From contig CM034100.1 of the NCBI GenBank assembly GCA_019914945.1, forward strand, positions 5,965,209 through 6,029,208: a DNA stretch of 64,000 nucleotides. Reading direction: 5' to 3'. The stretch's first letter is position 1. The number at the start of each line of letters is the position of its first letter. The DNA is from Typha latifolia (Eukaryota; Streptophyta; Magnoliopsida; Poales; Typhaceae). Positions 12,289 to 27,611 of this stretch are shown here, piece after piece. The notes under the pieces were generated by a model, which was not told where the DNA came from, searched no databases, and saw nothing but the letters and a program-made list of their open reading frames with translations. The position numbers were made by a program, and so were the translations under genes.

Positions 12289-13064
12289 ATAGTAATCAGA
12301 ATCGGGCCGGATCAGGTGGTCGAAATGATAAATCGGTGAACCGATCATCAAACTAGTTCAATTTTATTATTAAATCAGATCAATCAGGTAAAAACTGACT
12401 AACCCAGTTGAACTGGTGAACCATGCAATCTAGTTCATTTTTGGCGAATCAGCGGGGTCAACTATTTTTATAAAATTATATAATTATTCTTAATATTTAC
12501 TTATTCTATTCTATATCCTAATGATATTTTAGTCCTAAAATTTAAAAAATATTTAGTTTACAATATATATGTTGTTTTTAAATTAGTTTTTTTTTTGGCT
12601 CATATACCCTTGAAAAAAAAATCTCTTGTTTGCTTGTATGTCTATCTAATATTTGTACGCATATCTCTCTAAAATACAAACTTTTTTGACATAACCTTTT
12701 CAAATCTTTTTTTTTTTGCGTGAAAACTACTTGGAATAAACTACCATTAAAATTTGAACAATTTAAATATAAAAGGTCAAAATATCCTTATTCTTGTTTT
12801 CAAATATTTGTCTTAGTTAATAGTATTTTTATTTTTTAATTTAAATAACTTAACTTGAAAATAATCATGAAGGTATCAATATAAATAACATTTATTTTGA
12901 GAGATGTACATATGTTTAGATTACTTTTATAGATATTTTTTATTTTTTAGAATTATTTAGATCTATTTATATATTTTTTAAATTTAAAAACCAGCAATTC
13001 GATCGGTGAACCAATGACTCAACCCTTAACCAAGTCAATATCCAGTCCGACTATGATAACTATG
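12289..13064. mobile_element. ~0.78 kb terminal-inverted-repeat element inserted in repeat copy A
   Basis: The ends are imperfect inverted repeats: ATAGTAATCAGAATCGGGCC at the left, and TAGTTATCATAGTCGGACTG when the right end is reverse-complemented. The direct repeat TACATGACTATA flanks it at 12280-12291 and 13065-13076. The paralogous copy B (about 17150-17175) runs through without this DNA, so it is an empty site. The interior is AT-rich with no coding capacity, so this is a non-autonomous DNA transposon; the superfamily is not settled. Confidence 0.7.
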
Positions 13065-13380
13065 TACATGACTATAAATAAATACAATCTAACTACATTA
13101 GTCTCTTTTTTCTATGAGAGGTTTTGACGAAAGCTAAGCGAGCAAACCGAGTTAGGCATGTCCTAAGTCTTCGACAACCAATTAATAATAATATCTTCGT
13201 TTGTTACTAAAAAATTCCTCCAAATTAGACAATCCAAAAGTTGTTGAGGCTATCTAGTTCTTACTAATTAAATGCTCATATGAAGAGGAGGAGCCTCCAA
13301 GTAGTCCTTTGTCTTGCAACTTCTCCCACTTGGTGTCTCGAGGGCCCACTCAAATCTTTCCTACTAGATATAGTTATCTT
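13065..13380. other. End of repeat copy A and unassigned spacer
   Basis: Similarity to copy B continues for about 40 bases past the inserted element, then stops. The rest shows no gene. Confidence 0.4.
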
Positions 13381-13381
13381 A

Positions 13382-13541
13382 AGCCTTGTTTGGTTTGAGG
13401 CTAAGCTCTGAACTTAATTAATTAGTCTTATTTCTTAGTTTTAATTCTTTAAAAAGTAAACTTTATTAGATGTGAAAAAAATAAAAAAATGTTTGGTTAC
13501 TGAATTAGTTTAGGGTCCCTAAACTCAAAGCAAACAAGCCC
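13382..13541. mobile_element. Tourist-like MITE (~160 bp)
   Basis: Terminal inverted repeats AGCCTTGTTTGGTTTGAG and CTCAAAGCAAACAAGCCC bound an AT-rich interior of about 160 bases, flanked by TTA on both sides (13379-13381 and 13542-13544). TTA duplication and CTTGTTTGG-type ends are typical of PIF/Harbinger-related Tourist MITEs. Confidence 0.75.
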
Positions 13542-13544
13542 TTA

Positions 13545-14560
13545 GGGTCGACTGCCATGTGAATTTTCTTTTGTTGCCTGAGGTCTGGTTATCATCAATC
13601 ACCTTCTCCTTACCCTGCCAAGGCCCTTAGGAATATTTTTGTTCAACTAAATCCCATCACTAGCATGTGCATGCTTAGCTTGTTTGCTCATCATGTGGCC
13701 ACTTAGTGCTCCTTCTCTCCTCACCCTTAGCTTTTAAGAGCTTGGCCTCTTTAGTTCACTGGGTCATATCCTGACGGCCAAATCTTAGCCCTTGTCCAAG
13801 GTTGTACTGATCCCCTTGGCCTTTCCTAAGCTGAGCTCAACAAAGCAATGGTATCCTCCCTACTACTAGGCCCATAGTTCCTTCGCACAGTCATATTCCT
13901 CCTTCTTTGCATCATGCACTATGACCCATAGGTGGAGTTGCTTTCCCCCTCCACTCTAGCCCCTTGCTTTTCATTCATCTCCACTACCATCCAATGTAGC
14001 CTTCTTTGTATGGACAGCCTTCGTGGAAAAAAGATTGAATCCTTTCCATTTTTATAGAATAGCTAATCTTATTATTTGTCTTCAGTAGGTCGATCTTTAC
14101 TAAACTTCTAAAACCAAAGCTCGAGGGGCTTGTTGAGACTATAGATCATGTTTTACGTGGACTTCAAACCATTACAAGCTCTTATCCTCTTCGTTGCTCA
14201 CTGTCCCCCACCATATGAGAACATAATTTTGATAGTTATAGTTATGATAGTTAGACAGTTTGGAAATAACCATATTTTCATAGTTATTGATCAAGTTATG
14301 TCTATAACATCAATAATGGCATATCAATGAGCTTTGAATGTAGCAAGTTTTATATAAAATGCTAGTTTTAGAAAATCCTGTTGGCATGGAGGATGATGCC
14401 CAGATGGGTGAAGAGTGCCAAACCACCTCTAAGCCAGATCGATTGGATAGTCTAAGTAGGCTATTATTCCTTATTGATGTTTACTAAAGAAATAATCTAA
14501 AATTATAGGGGAGCCTTGAAGAATGAGGCACTTAACTAGTGTAAGGATATGAATTGAGAT
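13545..14560. mobile_element. Degenerate retroelement remnant
   Basis: The DNA is less AT-rich than its surroundings but has no open frame. Bases 14370-14550 match 20110-20300 (GTGCCAAACCACCTC, AATAATCTA-AATT, GAATGAGGC-TTA), next to a LINE relic. This makes it a likely decayed copy of the same element. Confidence 0.45.
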
Positions 14561-15489
14561 TATTTTTTTGGTATTATATAGCATGTCTCTATTTTATCCC
14601 TATCTTTATTTTTTCCTAAAGATAATTTAATATTGTTCATTTCACATACACCTATTTTTCCATATTATTTTTTGGTACACAGACTCTTTAAACTATTGAT
14701 CTCAAATCCCTCTTCAATTGATTCTCTATTATGTTTTTTTTTTCTCATAAATTATCATATGACTCACACATGAGTAGATTTATGATTTTTATATTCTTAT
14801 TATTTAGGAAAAAGAGAGAAAAATGGTAATGTATGACCATATATTTAAAAGGCTATATTTTTCGTTAATAGGAGGAGGTAATACAAACCACATGGACCCC
14901 AAATATAATAAATTAATCCCAAAAATATTAGAAAATTATTATGTATTGGTTCAGAGGTCTTTTACAACTTAATTATATTATATTTTTTTATGATTTAACA
15001 ATAATAGTGCACTACATATATAAATTGTACACACTCTATCATAGTAAATATACATTGACTATAAAAAATATATGCACTCAATTTTTAAAAACACAATCTT
15101 ATTCATTAAAAGAATAATTATTATTAAACTGCAAATGCCCATTGGTTTTGATAAATTTATTAAATATAAAATAACAAAAGATAACATAAATATATTTCAT
15201 TACCATACTAAATGGTCCATATATAGAAGAACTACTCAAATTAATTGTGTTTGTATTATAATCCACAAAGATGTGGTGAAATTTTTCTTTCCGCAAGTCA
15301 AGTGCTACATTGCAATTGAAGAATTTCTGCGCACTTTGTTTCACTACAATTAAATTTACTACACTTGAATATTTTAAGTATTCTTGTTTTTTTTTTTCGT
15401 TTTTTCATTTTGATTTCCCTTTTTGAGACTTTTGCAAAATTTTGTGATCTACACATATCAATGAAGATTTATCATGGTCGAATTTATTT
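14561..15489. other. AT-rich spacer
   Basis: Very AT-rich DNA. An ORF of 93 codons (15072-15353) and an overlapping antisense one have AT-driven composition and no recognisable domain. I see no gene. Confidence 0.5.
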
Positions 15490-17175
15490 GTCCACCTCAT
15501 AAGGATTCGTTAATTTATCTATATAAAGGAATTTCAACCAAAATTATTTAAATGTGGATTCAAACTATAGCCACCAACATTAATTATAAGAGGGACAAAT
15601 TAAGGATGCAGACTTAAATTATTTTTCATTCCTCAACAAAATAGCAAAAACTTTTATTTATGCAGCAAAACTTACAAGAGATTTATCTCTTACTAGTGTC
15701 TCTTTCTCTTTACAATATAAACATAACAAGAAAATGAAAGAAAGCAAAGGAATTGCCTCCATATTTTCACCTGGTTGCAGCATTATCTCGAACTTTATGT
15801 CCCATGCTAGAACTGTTTAAAATCAAGTTAATTCACATCTATTTTAGGTTACTTAGCACTACCAAATGCTAAATACTAAATGGACTTCTCCTCATAAACC
15901 GAAACTTTTGGTTGGATTAGATGTAGGACTACAATATGGAATACTATTAGCATTGTGCACTAAAATTAATTAAATTATATATGTGATCTATTTGTTGCAT
16001 TATTACCTTATCGATCTTAATTTGTGTCCTCAAGAGCTTCCGTGTCCCCTCTCCTTCACTTGTATCTCCCAACCATCTGGCAAGCCCTTTGACCTCTTGC
16101 ATAGTGATGCTTCACCTGCCTATGTTGCTCGTCGCATTAGGGTTGCCTCTCCTCGCATCGTCTCCGATGCGACCACTATTATATAACTTTTTGAGTTGTT
16201 GTCCTCGTCGACTAGCATAGAGTGGAGGGACATTTAAATGCCCTCAACATTAGTATCACTTGAACTTGGAAGAGCCTATGACATAGGGGAAGGGTTTTCA
16301 ATGGGAAGGAAAGGGGTAGTTTAATTGGGATGGTGAGGATGCCAGAAGGGAGCTCTGAGATGTTTTTTTCTTTCTTTCTTTGTTTTTTGTGATCATGTTA
16401 GTTTTGGTAGTAAGGTATATATAGAGAAGTAAGAGAAGATATTGGAGGAAAGCCTTAATTCAGATTCATGAACAAATGGGAGAATGAGATATACAGATAC
16501 AACCATCTTCATCATATTTTGATTCTTTCCAAATATGATTGATTCCCTGACATAACTAAATTTGTACTAACTATTTCCTTTTATAGTGAATATATACTCA
16601 GTTACATCTTTCCTTTTATTATTTTTACATACTTAAATTAGCATAAAGTATTTGATAATTACCTTTGATTATAAATGTTGGGGCCCAAGATCCAGAAAGT
16701 GGGCTTATCTTGGGCTACGACTTGGTGAACTTTGTCAAGACCCAATCTAGCCTTTGGACCAAGATGGCCTAATTAATTAATTGGCACCTTTACTAATTTC
16801 TTAGATGATTTACAAAAGTTAGATAAAATATTAAATTTTTATTTCTCAGCGTTTGATGTGGATTTTCTGTTCCTAATGTATGCAATTAGTTGCATAAATA
16901 AAATTTAGGACTGTTATCTTTCTAAAATCAAAGAGTGGCATAGAATTTTTGTATTAAAATTGGTCACTAGTCTAGTTTGTATTATAATAACTGATCTACA
17001 ATTTAAAGAAGTAGACAATATAAGATGTAAGCATAAAAATAAATTAGTGGTGAACACAAATAAACGTAAGCGCATCTTATAATTCTTTGGCATATATCAT
17101 TTATTACTATAAAGAGAAAAAAATAGTAATTATATTATAATAATGACCCATTAAGCCTGTAGGACCATAAATAGA
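15490..17175. repeat. Diverged direct duplication, copy B
   Basis: Partner of 10440-12288 plus 13065-13100. This copy is somewhat more GC-rich in its middle (16020-16190) and lacks the 0.78 kb inserted element. The minus strand retains the peptide SKGLPDGWEIQVKERG, followed by a stop. It resembles the start of a methyl-CpG-binding-domain fold, but that reading is weak. Confidence 0.8.
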
Positions 17176-17313
17176 TATAGTCTGAGTTCTACATTTCAAA
17201 TATCAAAACTTTCACATCGACATGTTTATTGATGTTATTAAGCATGGCTTGATGAGTAGCCATGAAAACTTAGGTTTTTATTTCCAAACTATCTGACTAT
17301 TATAACCATAAAA

Positions 17314-20105
<2,792 letters not shown>

Positions 20106-21130
20106 TAACAGCTACTATTTCTAGAAAGCCCAATTGATATAGAGGGTGATATCTAGATGGAAAAAAAGTGCCAAGCCACCTCCAAGCAAGGGTGGACAAC
20201 CTCAGCGGTCTACTCTTACCTCATTTGTGTTTTAATGATTAAAGCAATAATCTAGAATTGTAGAAGAGCATTAAAGAATAAGGTTATTGACCAATGTAGG
20301 GATGGCCTTTGGTAAGTGTTGGATGTGATTTGTAGAGCAGCTAATAGCAGCTCCAAGGATATTCTAATTTTATGGAAGGTAGACTTTGGTTACATAGATG
20401 TTGTGACAATTCGAACATGGATGATGATGGTGGTTTGCATAAGCAACCATCTCCTACAATAATAGGAGCTTCAGGAGGAGATTGACAACTTTTGTAATGT
20501 TGTCGACTCTTAGCTAGTGGCAGCGGACTTTATGCTTTCCTTAATGCTGAGGAGAAAAAGTGTAGAAACACTATCATATTATAGTCAAAGTTGTCGCCTT
20601 TTCTGGAGTTTATCAACCATGTTGGCTTTCACAGAGTTTATCAACCATGTTAGCCTTTGCGGAGTTTATCAACCATGTTGAGCTTTGCGATGCATGCTTT
20701 GAAGAACTTTCATTCACCTGGTGCAAGGTAGTAGGCACATGTGAGTCCACTTTGATCGTGTTTTGGCAAATAAGGAGTGGTCGGGCTGTTGCCATAGTTG
20801 CATTGATCGACACCTAGACTACTTGGGTTCGAACCACGTCCTGTTGTTGCTCATAATTCAGAGACCTACTAGGCAGTGCATCAGACCATTTAAGTTCGTG
20901 ATGCTAGGCTAGAAGAATCACCTCTCAGTTCCACTTTGCACTAATAGCTGAAGAAGTCTATATAGACTAGTATTTGCTCCCGTGAGGTTACCATGCTAAG
21001 CTTATTTCACTCGAGCCAGATGAGAAGCTGCTGAAAAAGAAACAATATTTTTTTTAATGCTAATAATAAAAAATAGAGGTGAGGTTTGGAACTTAAACAG
21101 CTGAGCTACCTTGTTAAGCAGAACAAAGAT
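20106..21130 (+). mobile_element. Degenerate LINE (L1-clade) endonuclease-region remnant
   Basis: Across broken frames the + strand reads FTWCK, LDRVLANKEW, CIDHLDYLGS-HVLLLL and RPFKFVMLGW in that order. This is the layout of the endonuclease end of plant L1-type LINEs (FTW...LDR.LAN..W...SDH.PLL...PFRFE..W). Stops and frame changes are frequent. Bases 20110-20300 are shared with 14370-14550. Confidence 0.65.
20606..20689. repeat. Three tandem copies of a 28-bp unit inside the LINE relic
   Basis: GAGTTTATCAACCATGTT starts each unit at 20606, 20634 and 20662, followed by a variable 10-base tail. Since the unit length is not a multiple of three, the triplication adds to the frame disruption. 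Confidence 0.9.
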
Positions 21131-21185
21131 AAAGTGATATTGGTTTGTACTATTAGGTTATAACTTAGCAACTAGATTTAATCTA

Positions 21186-22609
21186 GGGTTAATTACACCT
21201 ACACCTTCTGAACTATACTTAATTTTCACAAAGACCCTTAAACTATTTTTATTGCAATATCCCCCTAAACTTTGGAACAATCTTAATGTCATTCTTCTAT
21301 TAGTCTATTATTAGCTAAATTGAGCGACTTAACTTACATGACAGTCATATCAAAGTATTGTATAAGAAATGACCTAAATTCCCTCCCTATTTCCTTTTCT
21401 CTCATTCTCCTCTCATCTCCATCACCATCATCGCATTTGTCCCATCTCCATCACTAGCACTGCCTACGTCTCATCTCCATCACCATCACTGTCTTTCTTC
21501 TTCGCTCTCCACGACCACCTACTCCTCCATTGCCAACAACCTCCCTTCTTTGCCATTAGAACCCGATTGCATCCTCGGTAGTGCTGAAGTCGAGATCGGT
21601 GATAATGCCAACATCGGTGACCCATTTAAGGCATTCCCCTCTTCTTCTTCACCATCTTCCTTGGTCCCACCAATGAAAGGGTCATGTTCCCCCTAATACC
21701 ACGGGCAATGATCAATGATAGATTTGGAGCCTCGACATGGAACTTCTTCAACCCGATCAATTAGGTTCTAGTGCCGCTACCGGATAAATAAATGGCCAAG
21801 CTAGGGTTGGGCATCGACTAGATAATTGGCAATGGCCCGCGCAAGCTACGCGAGAAATTGACTCTAATAGGGGCAATAGCTCTCTACACAAAGTACGAGG
21901 AGGGTATATTGGGTAGAACCTAGAGAAGGAGGAGCATTATAGGCCTAGCCATCCAAGTTTTGACTACCACCACCAAACGTGTTGCACTGTCCTTTGCTAG
22001 ATTCTGCTACCATATTGATTGCCATGCTTGGGATTGACGGTGGACATACAATGACAAATCGATACCAGGCAACATTGGCTACTCGATCATCATCCCTACT
22101 AGTAGCTAGCTCAATAAAAGATAGTAGTATGGTATCCCTACAGTGGTGGTAGCAATAGTAGGGTTAGTAGCACTCCGTATTGCTACAACTAATCCCAAAA
22201 TATCCTCCTTGATCTCGTCCCTTGGGACTATGTTGATGAGGAAGTTGAAGATGTCCTAGTGATCGCAAGGGCAATGTCATTCTTTTGCAAAGTGAGGCGC
22301 TTGTTATCCTCGATGTGCAGCCATAAAAGGATGGTGAGCTCCAAGATGAAGAGCTCGTAGGGTCTTGGCAAGAGGATGGTGGTGTTCGTCGTTGGGCGTA
22401 CCGCTAGTAGTGGTGTCGGTAGAGTTGGGAGATGGGCGGTGAAAAGGCTTTGTATACTTATTAGGGATATAATAATTATTAGACATTTTTCATCACAGTT
22501 GTTGGGCGCTTCACGTTGATCCAAAGCTTAGGGAGATGTTGTAACAAAAAATAGTTTAGGAGTTTTTGTGAAAATCGGATATAGTTCAGGGTATAATTAT
22601 AATTAACCC
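21186..22609. mobile_element. Mutator-like element, 1424 bp, with ~90-bp terminal inverted repeats
   Basis: The left end (21186-21275) and the reverse complement of the right end (22521-22609) align over about 90 bases. Both start GGGTTAATTA, share TGAACTATA and ATTTTCACAAA, and finish near CTTTGG. Nine-base flanks TTTAATCTA (21177-21185) and TTTAATTTA (22610-22618) look like a target-site duplication with one change. Long inverted repeats plus a 9-bp duplication are the hallmark of Mutator-like elements. The interior is GC-richer, carries peptide-like stretches but no transposase, and is probably non-autonomous; a captured host fragment is possible. Confidence 0.82.
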
Positions 22610-22618
22610 TTTAATTTA

Positions 22619-24160
22619 ATGCGATTACTTCTGCAACATCTGCTGCCATGATCAACTTTTGGTCATCCAACATAATTAATATTAGAGTCAATAGCTTATA
22701 AATGTTATATAACTACATTAAGGGATGATAATAATGTATTTAAACATTTATTGATATAGTTAGCTTAGATGTGATGCAATAATAAGTCCCATTTTTACGT
22801 AAATTTTTTCGATTCATTATACGAAAAACTGAAAGGATTTTCAATATTGCAGCATAAGTATTCAAACCCTTCTTACAATCTAACGGTCAAGCAAAAATGG
22901 TATAAATAATTTTAATCTTTCATGCAAATGACCCAATTTATTTCAATACCTGTCTCCCAAGCGATTAGGCTCTCATGATGGACCTAATTTAAACACATAC
23001 TCCATTGACGTATAATTAGGAATTGGATTCAAACTAGATATTACCATTGCTACCTTTTCCTATTCTTGGAGTTTCTCCCAATCGTACCTCTGGCATGTGG
23101 TTTTGTTTGGTGGTGGCCCTTCTTTATTCTGAATTGACTTGTTCTTGTTCCTTCTTTTGTGGCTTCTTTCGAGTAGGTGGGAGGCATAGTTGGATGCCAA
23201 AGGAATAACTCCAAGTATATTCCTCAACTTATTCGACCTTTCAAATCAACAAAAATAAGTTAATCGTGACATCCAACGAAGGTTATGGATTCAAGTAGAT
23301 GGACGACTCTCTTAATGCCTGTCATTAGTAGGTTGATTAGATGGATAACATCTTTTATGGAGATTAGCACTTCAATTCCATGCTGGCGTCTCCATGATTG
23401 AAAGGACCACCATATGATCCTATTTCAGATTTTTTGACTGTTCGCCATGTCATGTCTCCAAGTCATCGTCCTCCCAGCAATGAATGCCATGTGAATACAA
23501 GAAGAAGATGCTTTCACTCACTGTAACATCTCACATGATGTTGCATTTTCCTCTTTTTTTTTCTGAAAGAAAAAAAAAATTATCGCATCATTTAAGATGG
23601 TGCATACATTATAATGTCCTACGTGGCAGAGTTTGAAACCGATAATATAATTGTAATTTTTTTAATTCAAAACTAACAATAAAAGTATTGTCCTATTATT
23701 AAAATTTTAAAAATTATCTTGCTTTAAGATATTTACAACGCCTAAAATATAGAAGTAAAAAAAAAAGGCCATTTATATTGTTTTTATATTAAAATTATGA
23801 TTATGGGTTGCAATTAAATAATTATATATATTTTTATGAGCAATGTAATGCCCACACATACTCTACAAATAAAAATTATGAAGATAAGATTATACCACAT
23901 TGAAGATTTTTGTAAAAGAGTGTTTATGACGAGAGAATAGCATTATTTTATTTTTATTTAGTATAATTTTTATCCTTTCTAATTTCTATAGTATATATAT
24001 TGGTTTAAACTATGACCCTTTTTTTTTTTTCCATTAACAGTCGATCCACCTGAGTCCTAGAAACTCGCGAGCTCGACCAGCCACATGCAACTGCTGGTTC
24101 CAATCCGTGAGATTTTAAATCTCCCTCGATTCCACCACAAAGTCACATCCCCATCCATGC
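22619..24160. other. Spacer upstream of the TIP2 gene
   Basis: AT-rich with several poly-T/poly-A runs. No ORF or repeat family is recognisable, and no exon-like segment was found on either strand. Confidence 0.5.
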
Positions 24161-24167
24161 GGGACCA

Positions 24168-24176
24168 CCACGTGTC
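24168..24176 (+). promoter_or_regulatory. ABRE / G-box (CCACGTGTC) upstream of the TIP2 gene
   Basis: The palindromic CACGTG core at 24169-24174 with a GTC tail is the classic ABRE/G-box site for bZIP and bHLH factors. It sits about 215 bases before the TATA box. A TCP-like GTGGGACCC follows near 24205. ABA or light control is inferred only. Confidence 0.5.
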
Positions 24177-24386
24177 AGAATCGTGCGTTAGTCGGCTGGC
24201 CAAGTGGGACCCACCAATTTGTCATTAATGAGCATCCAGACAGCACCACCAATCAGACGTCGCGTAGCAGCTGGCATGTTGGCATTGGATAAGCTCTACA
24301 GCTCAGCCCTAATCTACTCGTCGCTATTAAATCTTATTCCACTTCCACCACCCATGCAGACAAAAAAGTATCGACACCTACGTCTG

Positions 24387-24394
24387 TATAAATA
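24387..24394 (+). promoter_or_regulatory. TATA box of the TIP2 gene
   Basis: TATAAATA is a canonical plant TATA box. It lies 101-108 bases before the ATG at 24495, leaving a 5' UTR of roughly 70-80 bases that is rich in CT. Confidence 0.7.
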
Positions 24395-24494
24395 CGTACA
24401 ACACCCCCAACATTAGATCGTGAGCTACTCTGCAACCCACTCGCTCTTCTCTCACTCTTGCCTCCTCTCTATCTCCTCTTGAGAAATTAGAGCC

Positions 24495-25627
24495 ATGGCT
24501 TGTATTGCCTTTGGTCGCTTCGATGACTCGTTCAGTGTCAGCTCACTCAAGTCCTACCTCGCTGAGTTCATCTCCACTCTCCTCTTCGTCTTCGCCGGCG
24601 TTGGATCCGCCATAGCTTACAGTATATAACATTCCACACAATTAAACTAATTCGGCGTTAGACTCATAATTAACTTCTCTAAAAACTTAAAGCATATAAT
24701 GATAATTTTTCGTCGATTATAATTTGTAGGTAAGTTGACAGCAGGAGCGGCTCTCGATCCCGCCGGCCTTGTCGCCGTGGCCATTGCCCACGGATTCGCG
24801 CTGTTTGTCACCGTGTCGATCGCCGCCAACATCTCCGGTGGACATGTCAACCCTGCTGTCACTTTTGGGTTGGCTCTTGGGGGGCAGATCACCATCCTCA
24901 CAGGCATCTTCTACTGGGTTGCTCAGCTTGTGGGGGCCATTGTGGGAGCTTACCTCGTAAAGTTTTCCACTGGATTGGTAAGGCTAGAAGCAAATACGAA
25001 ATAAATTATTAAAAAAAGGGATGAGTTTTATAAGATTCATAACCATTTAATTCAGATTCTAGTCTTGCATTTATATCATGAGCTCATGGGAGAGTATTAA
25101 AATATAAAAGAAATCAACTGCGGTAAATCTTATGTTAAATTACCCTCTCTTTTTTTTCTTTTTTTCTTTTTCTTTTACGTTCAGCATATAATTAAGCGCA
25201 CGCAGAATATCCATAAAATACAATTAATAACTTTTCTTTTTTTTCCTATTTTCAGGACACTCCCACCCATGGACTGGCTGCCGGAGTTGGAGCACTGGAG
25301 GGAGTGGTCATGGAGATCATCATCACCTTCGCCCTCGTGTACACCGTATACGCCACCGCCGCCGACCCGAAGAAGGGCTCCCTCGGCACAATCGCTCCGA
25401 TCGCCATCGGCTTGATCGTCGGCGCAAACATCCTCGCCGCCGGCCCCTTCTCCGGTGGATCAATGAACCCAGCCCGCTCCTTCGGACCGGCAGTGGTGAG
25501 CGGAGACTTCGCCAACAACTGGATCTACTGGGTCGGCCCACTCGTCGGCGGTGGCCTTGCCGGCCTGGTTTACACCTATGTGTACTTGAACTCCTCTCAT
25601 GAACCAGTGCCTAGCAGTGACTTCTGA
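24495..25627 (+). CDS. TIP2: Tonoplast intrinsic protein, TIP2 subfamily aquaporin
   Basis: A vacuolar-membrane channel; TIP2 members are known to pass ammonia as well as water. Exons 24495-24621, 24730-24977 and 25256-25627 (127, 248, 372 nt) give 248 residues. The N-terminus [19 protein letters not shown] is typical of TIP2. NPA boxes are at residues 83-85 and 196-198. The selectivity-filter residues are His63, Ile184, Gly193 and Arg199, the H-I-G-R set of TIP2. All introns are GT-AG. Exon 1 and exon 2 lengths equal those of the TIP4 gene 16 kb upstream, showing a shared family gene structure. A clear TATA box and ABRE precede it. The 3' flank from 25729 is duplicated at 27612. Confidence 0.95.
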
Positions 25628-25728
25628 GTTCGGAGCTTAGTGCAAGAGTGAGATCTTTGCTTGTTTGCTTGTTGGAATCTTCCTATTAATTGGTTTGTAA
25701 TTAGCTTTCAATCCTTGCTGTCTTAATT

Positions 25729-25871
25729 ATTGTACTTGTACTGTTATGAGTAATGGTGAATTGGTGCTTTAATTTATTTTTTTCAATAAGGTTGAGCTAA
25801 ACTTTATATCTTATATATTTCTCTTGATGAACACCTAAGGCATTCCCAAGATGCTACATATATAGTCTTAA
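25729..25871. repeat. TIP2 3'-flank direct repeat, copy 1
   Basis: These 143 bases recur at 27612-27755 with essentially one indel (7 versus 8 T in a T-run). The copy begins ATTGTACTTGTACTGTTATG and ends TATATAGTCTTAA. Similarity stops sharply on both sides. Confidence 0.95.
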
Positions 25872-27611
25872 ATAAGATATTGTTGTAAAAACAAAGGTTA
25901 AGAGCATTTTACTTTAAGTAAATATCAAGATGTGTATAGGACTCTAATTTGGCACGTAGAAACGAAAAGTAATGGGATTCATAAATCAAAATCTAATTTT
26001 AATATTACGTTCTACTGTGTAGATGCAGTTTTTTAAAGGGTAATTTATCAAGAACACCTTATATCTTATTTTTATTATTATTCACACACTACCATATTAA
26101 TATTCATTTTGCTTTTAGGGTATTATAAAATATCTCGAGTTAATTTTATCCTAAAAGTTAGTAACAGAATGGAGAATAGTATGTTATTTTTTAAAATATA
26201 AAATTTAAATACCCACGATTGGATTTTAAAATCTAATTTTCTATTTATTTTTACCCTACCTCAAGAAAATTTATATGAGGGGAGACTAAGGCTCATTAAT
26301 TGTATTATATCTATAATTATTTTAACACTTCTATACAGTAATGCCAGGGTGTCTCTATGACATTTTATAAAATAACGGTGAGAGTGAATAAGCAATATCT
26401 ATACGATAGAGTGTGAATGATAATAAATTAAATTACAGCAAAATATATAGTGTTTCTCATAAATTTACCATTTTTTCAAGTACATGAAATGGCTCCTAAA
26501 AACTTCCGTAGAAAGAGGACTATTCATCTGAACAGTTTCATTAGGCAAGATATTAATCTGTTATAGTAAGAGTCATCTAGATTTGTTTGTAGAAAAAGCT
26601 TGCAGCAGGAAAACGCACTTCATTTCAAAGAGGTTAAACAAGGATTGAGGACTATGGTTGGGGTTTTTCTAGATGCTGACTCAATGTTTTGTTCTCATTA
26701 GGGAAGATAGTGGTTTTCTTCAAAACAATAAAAATACTAATTAGATAGCAATCGGATTATAATGGATAAGGGCGAAGTTGGATATCGATTGTTTGGCCAC
26801 ATGGAATAAGAATTAGATAATAGATATTACTTATGCGTGACATACAATCTAATGTATGGAAATAATTAATTTCCCTTGGTCCGCTCCAGTCCCTATCTAG
26901 TGCAGAGCGAAAACGAACTATTCGGATATAGATATCGAGTGGGATGGGATAAGAGCAGGCTTTTTGTAGATAAGCAGATTCTTGGATATCCGTATTTGAA
27001 TATGAATAAATGTACATATCCTTATCGTTTGGCACCAGATAATTATCATCCCATCTTTACCCTACTAGTCATGATCTATCTATCAAATAGGCACATTAAA
27101 AGTACAAAATGAAAAATGTATTTCATGTTTGTCTAAGCATTGACCACTTGGGTATGAAGGAAGATAGGAAGCTTGTTAGAGCTAATAACACTCAGACGAG
27201 CAAATTTAGTATCTCTCGTTGCATGTCTAATATCTGACGTCGTACACACTATAGTATACATGAGACTGTCTATTGTTAATGCATATAATACTTTCTTCGA
27301 GTAGACGTTATTTAGAGTCTTTACATATTTTTTTCGTGCTAATCTTAAAGTGTCATGCTAATAGAGTGTTAATAGACTTTGACTTTTCCATGTTAAACCT
27401 CTTTAGATTCTTCTTAATTTATGGTGTTTATGATAGCTTCAACTCCCACATAGCTCTCTAACTTTACGAATTCTTATACCAATGATTTGTTTGGCTGGAC
27501 TCAAATCCTTCTTTACAACTCTTTTGAAAACTCTTTGTGGCATTGTCTTGCTCACGCCATCCCTTTCTGCGCCATACACCGTAGCCGTATTCAAGCTATG
27601 GTGTATGGCGA
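25872..27611. other. Spacer between the two TIP2 3'-flank repeats
   Basis: About 1.74 kb of AT-rich DNA. Bases 26760-27060 contain several GATATCGA/GGATAT words and two GTTTGGC cores, suggestive of a decayed MITE-like element, but no clean terminal repeats were found. No gene seen. Confidence 0.45.

Noticed and set aside
15072..15353. 93-codon ORF as a gene
   Set aside because: AT-rich composition, an equally long antisense ORF, no domain and no promoter or splice context.
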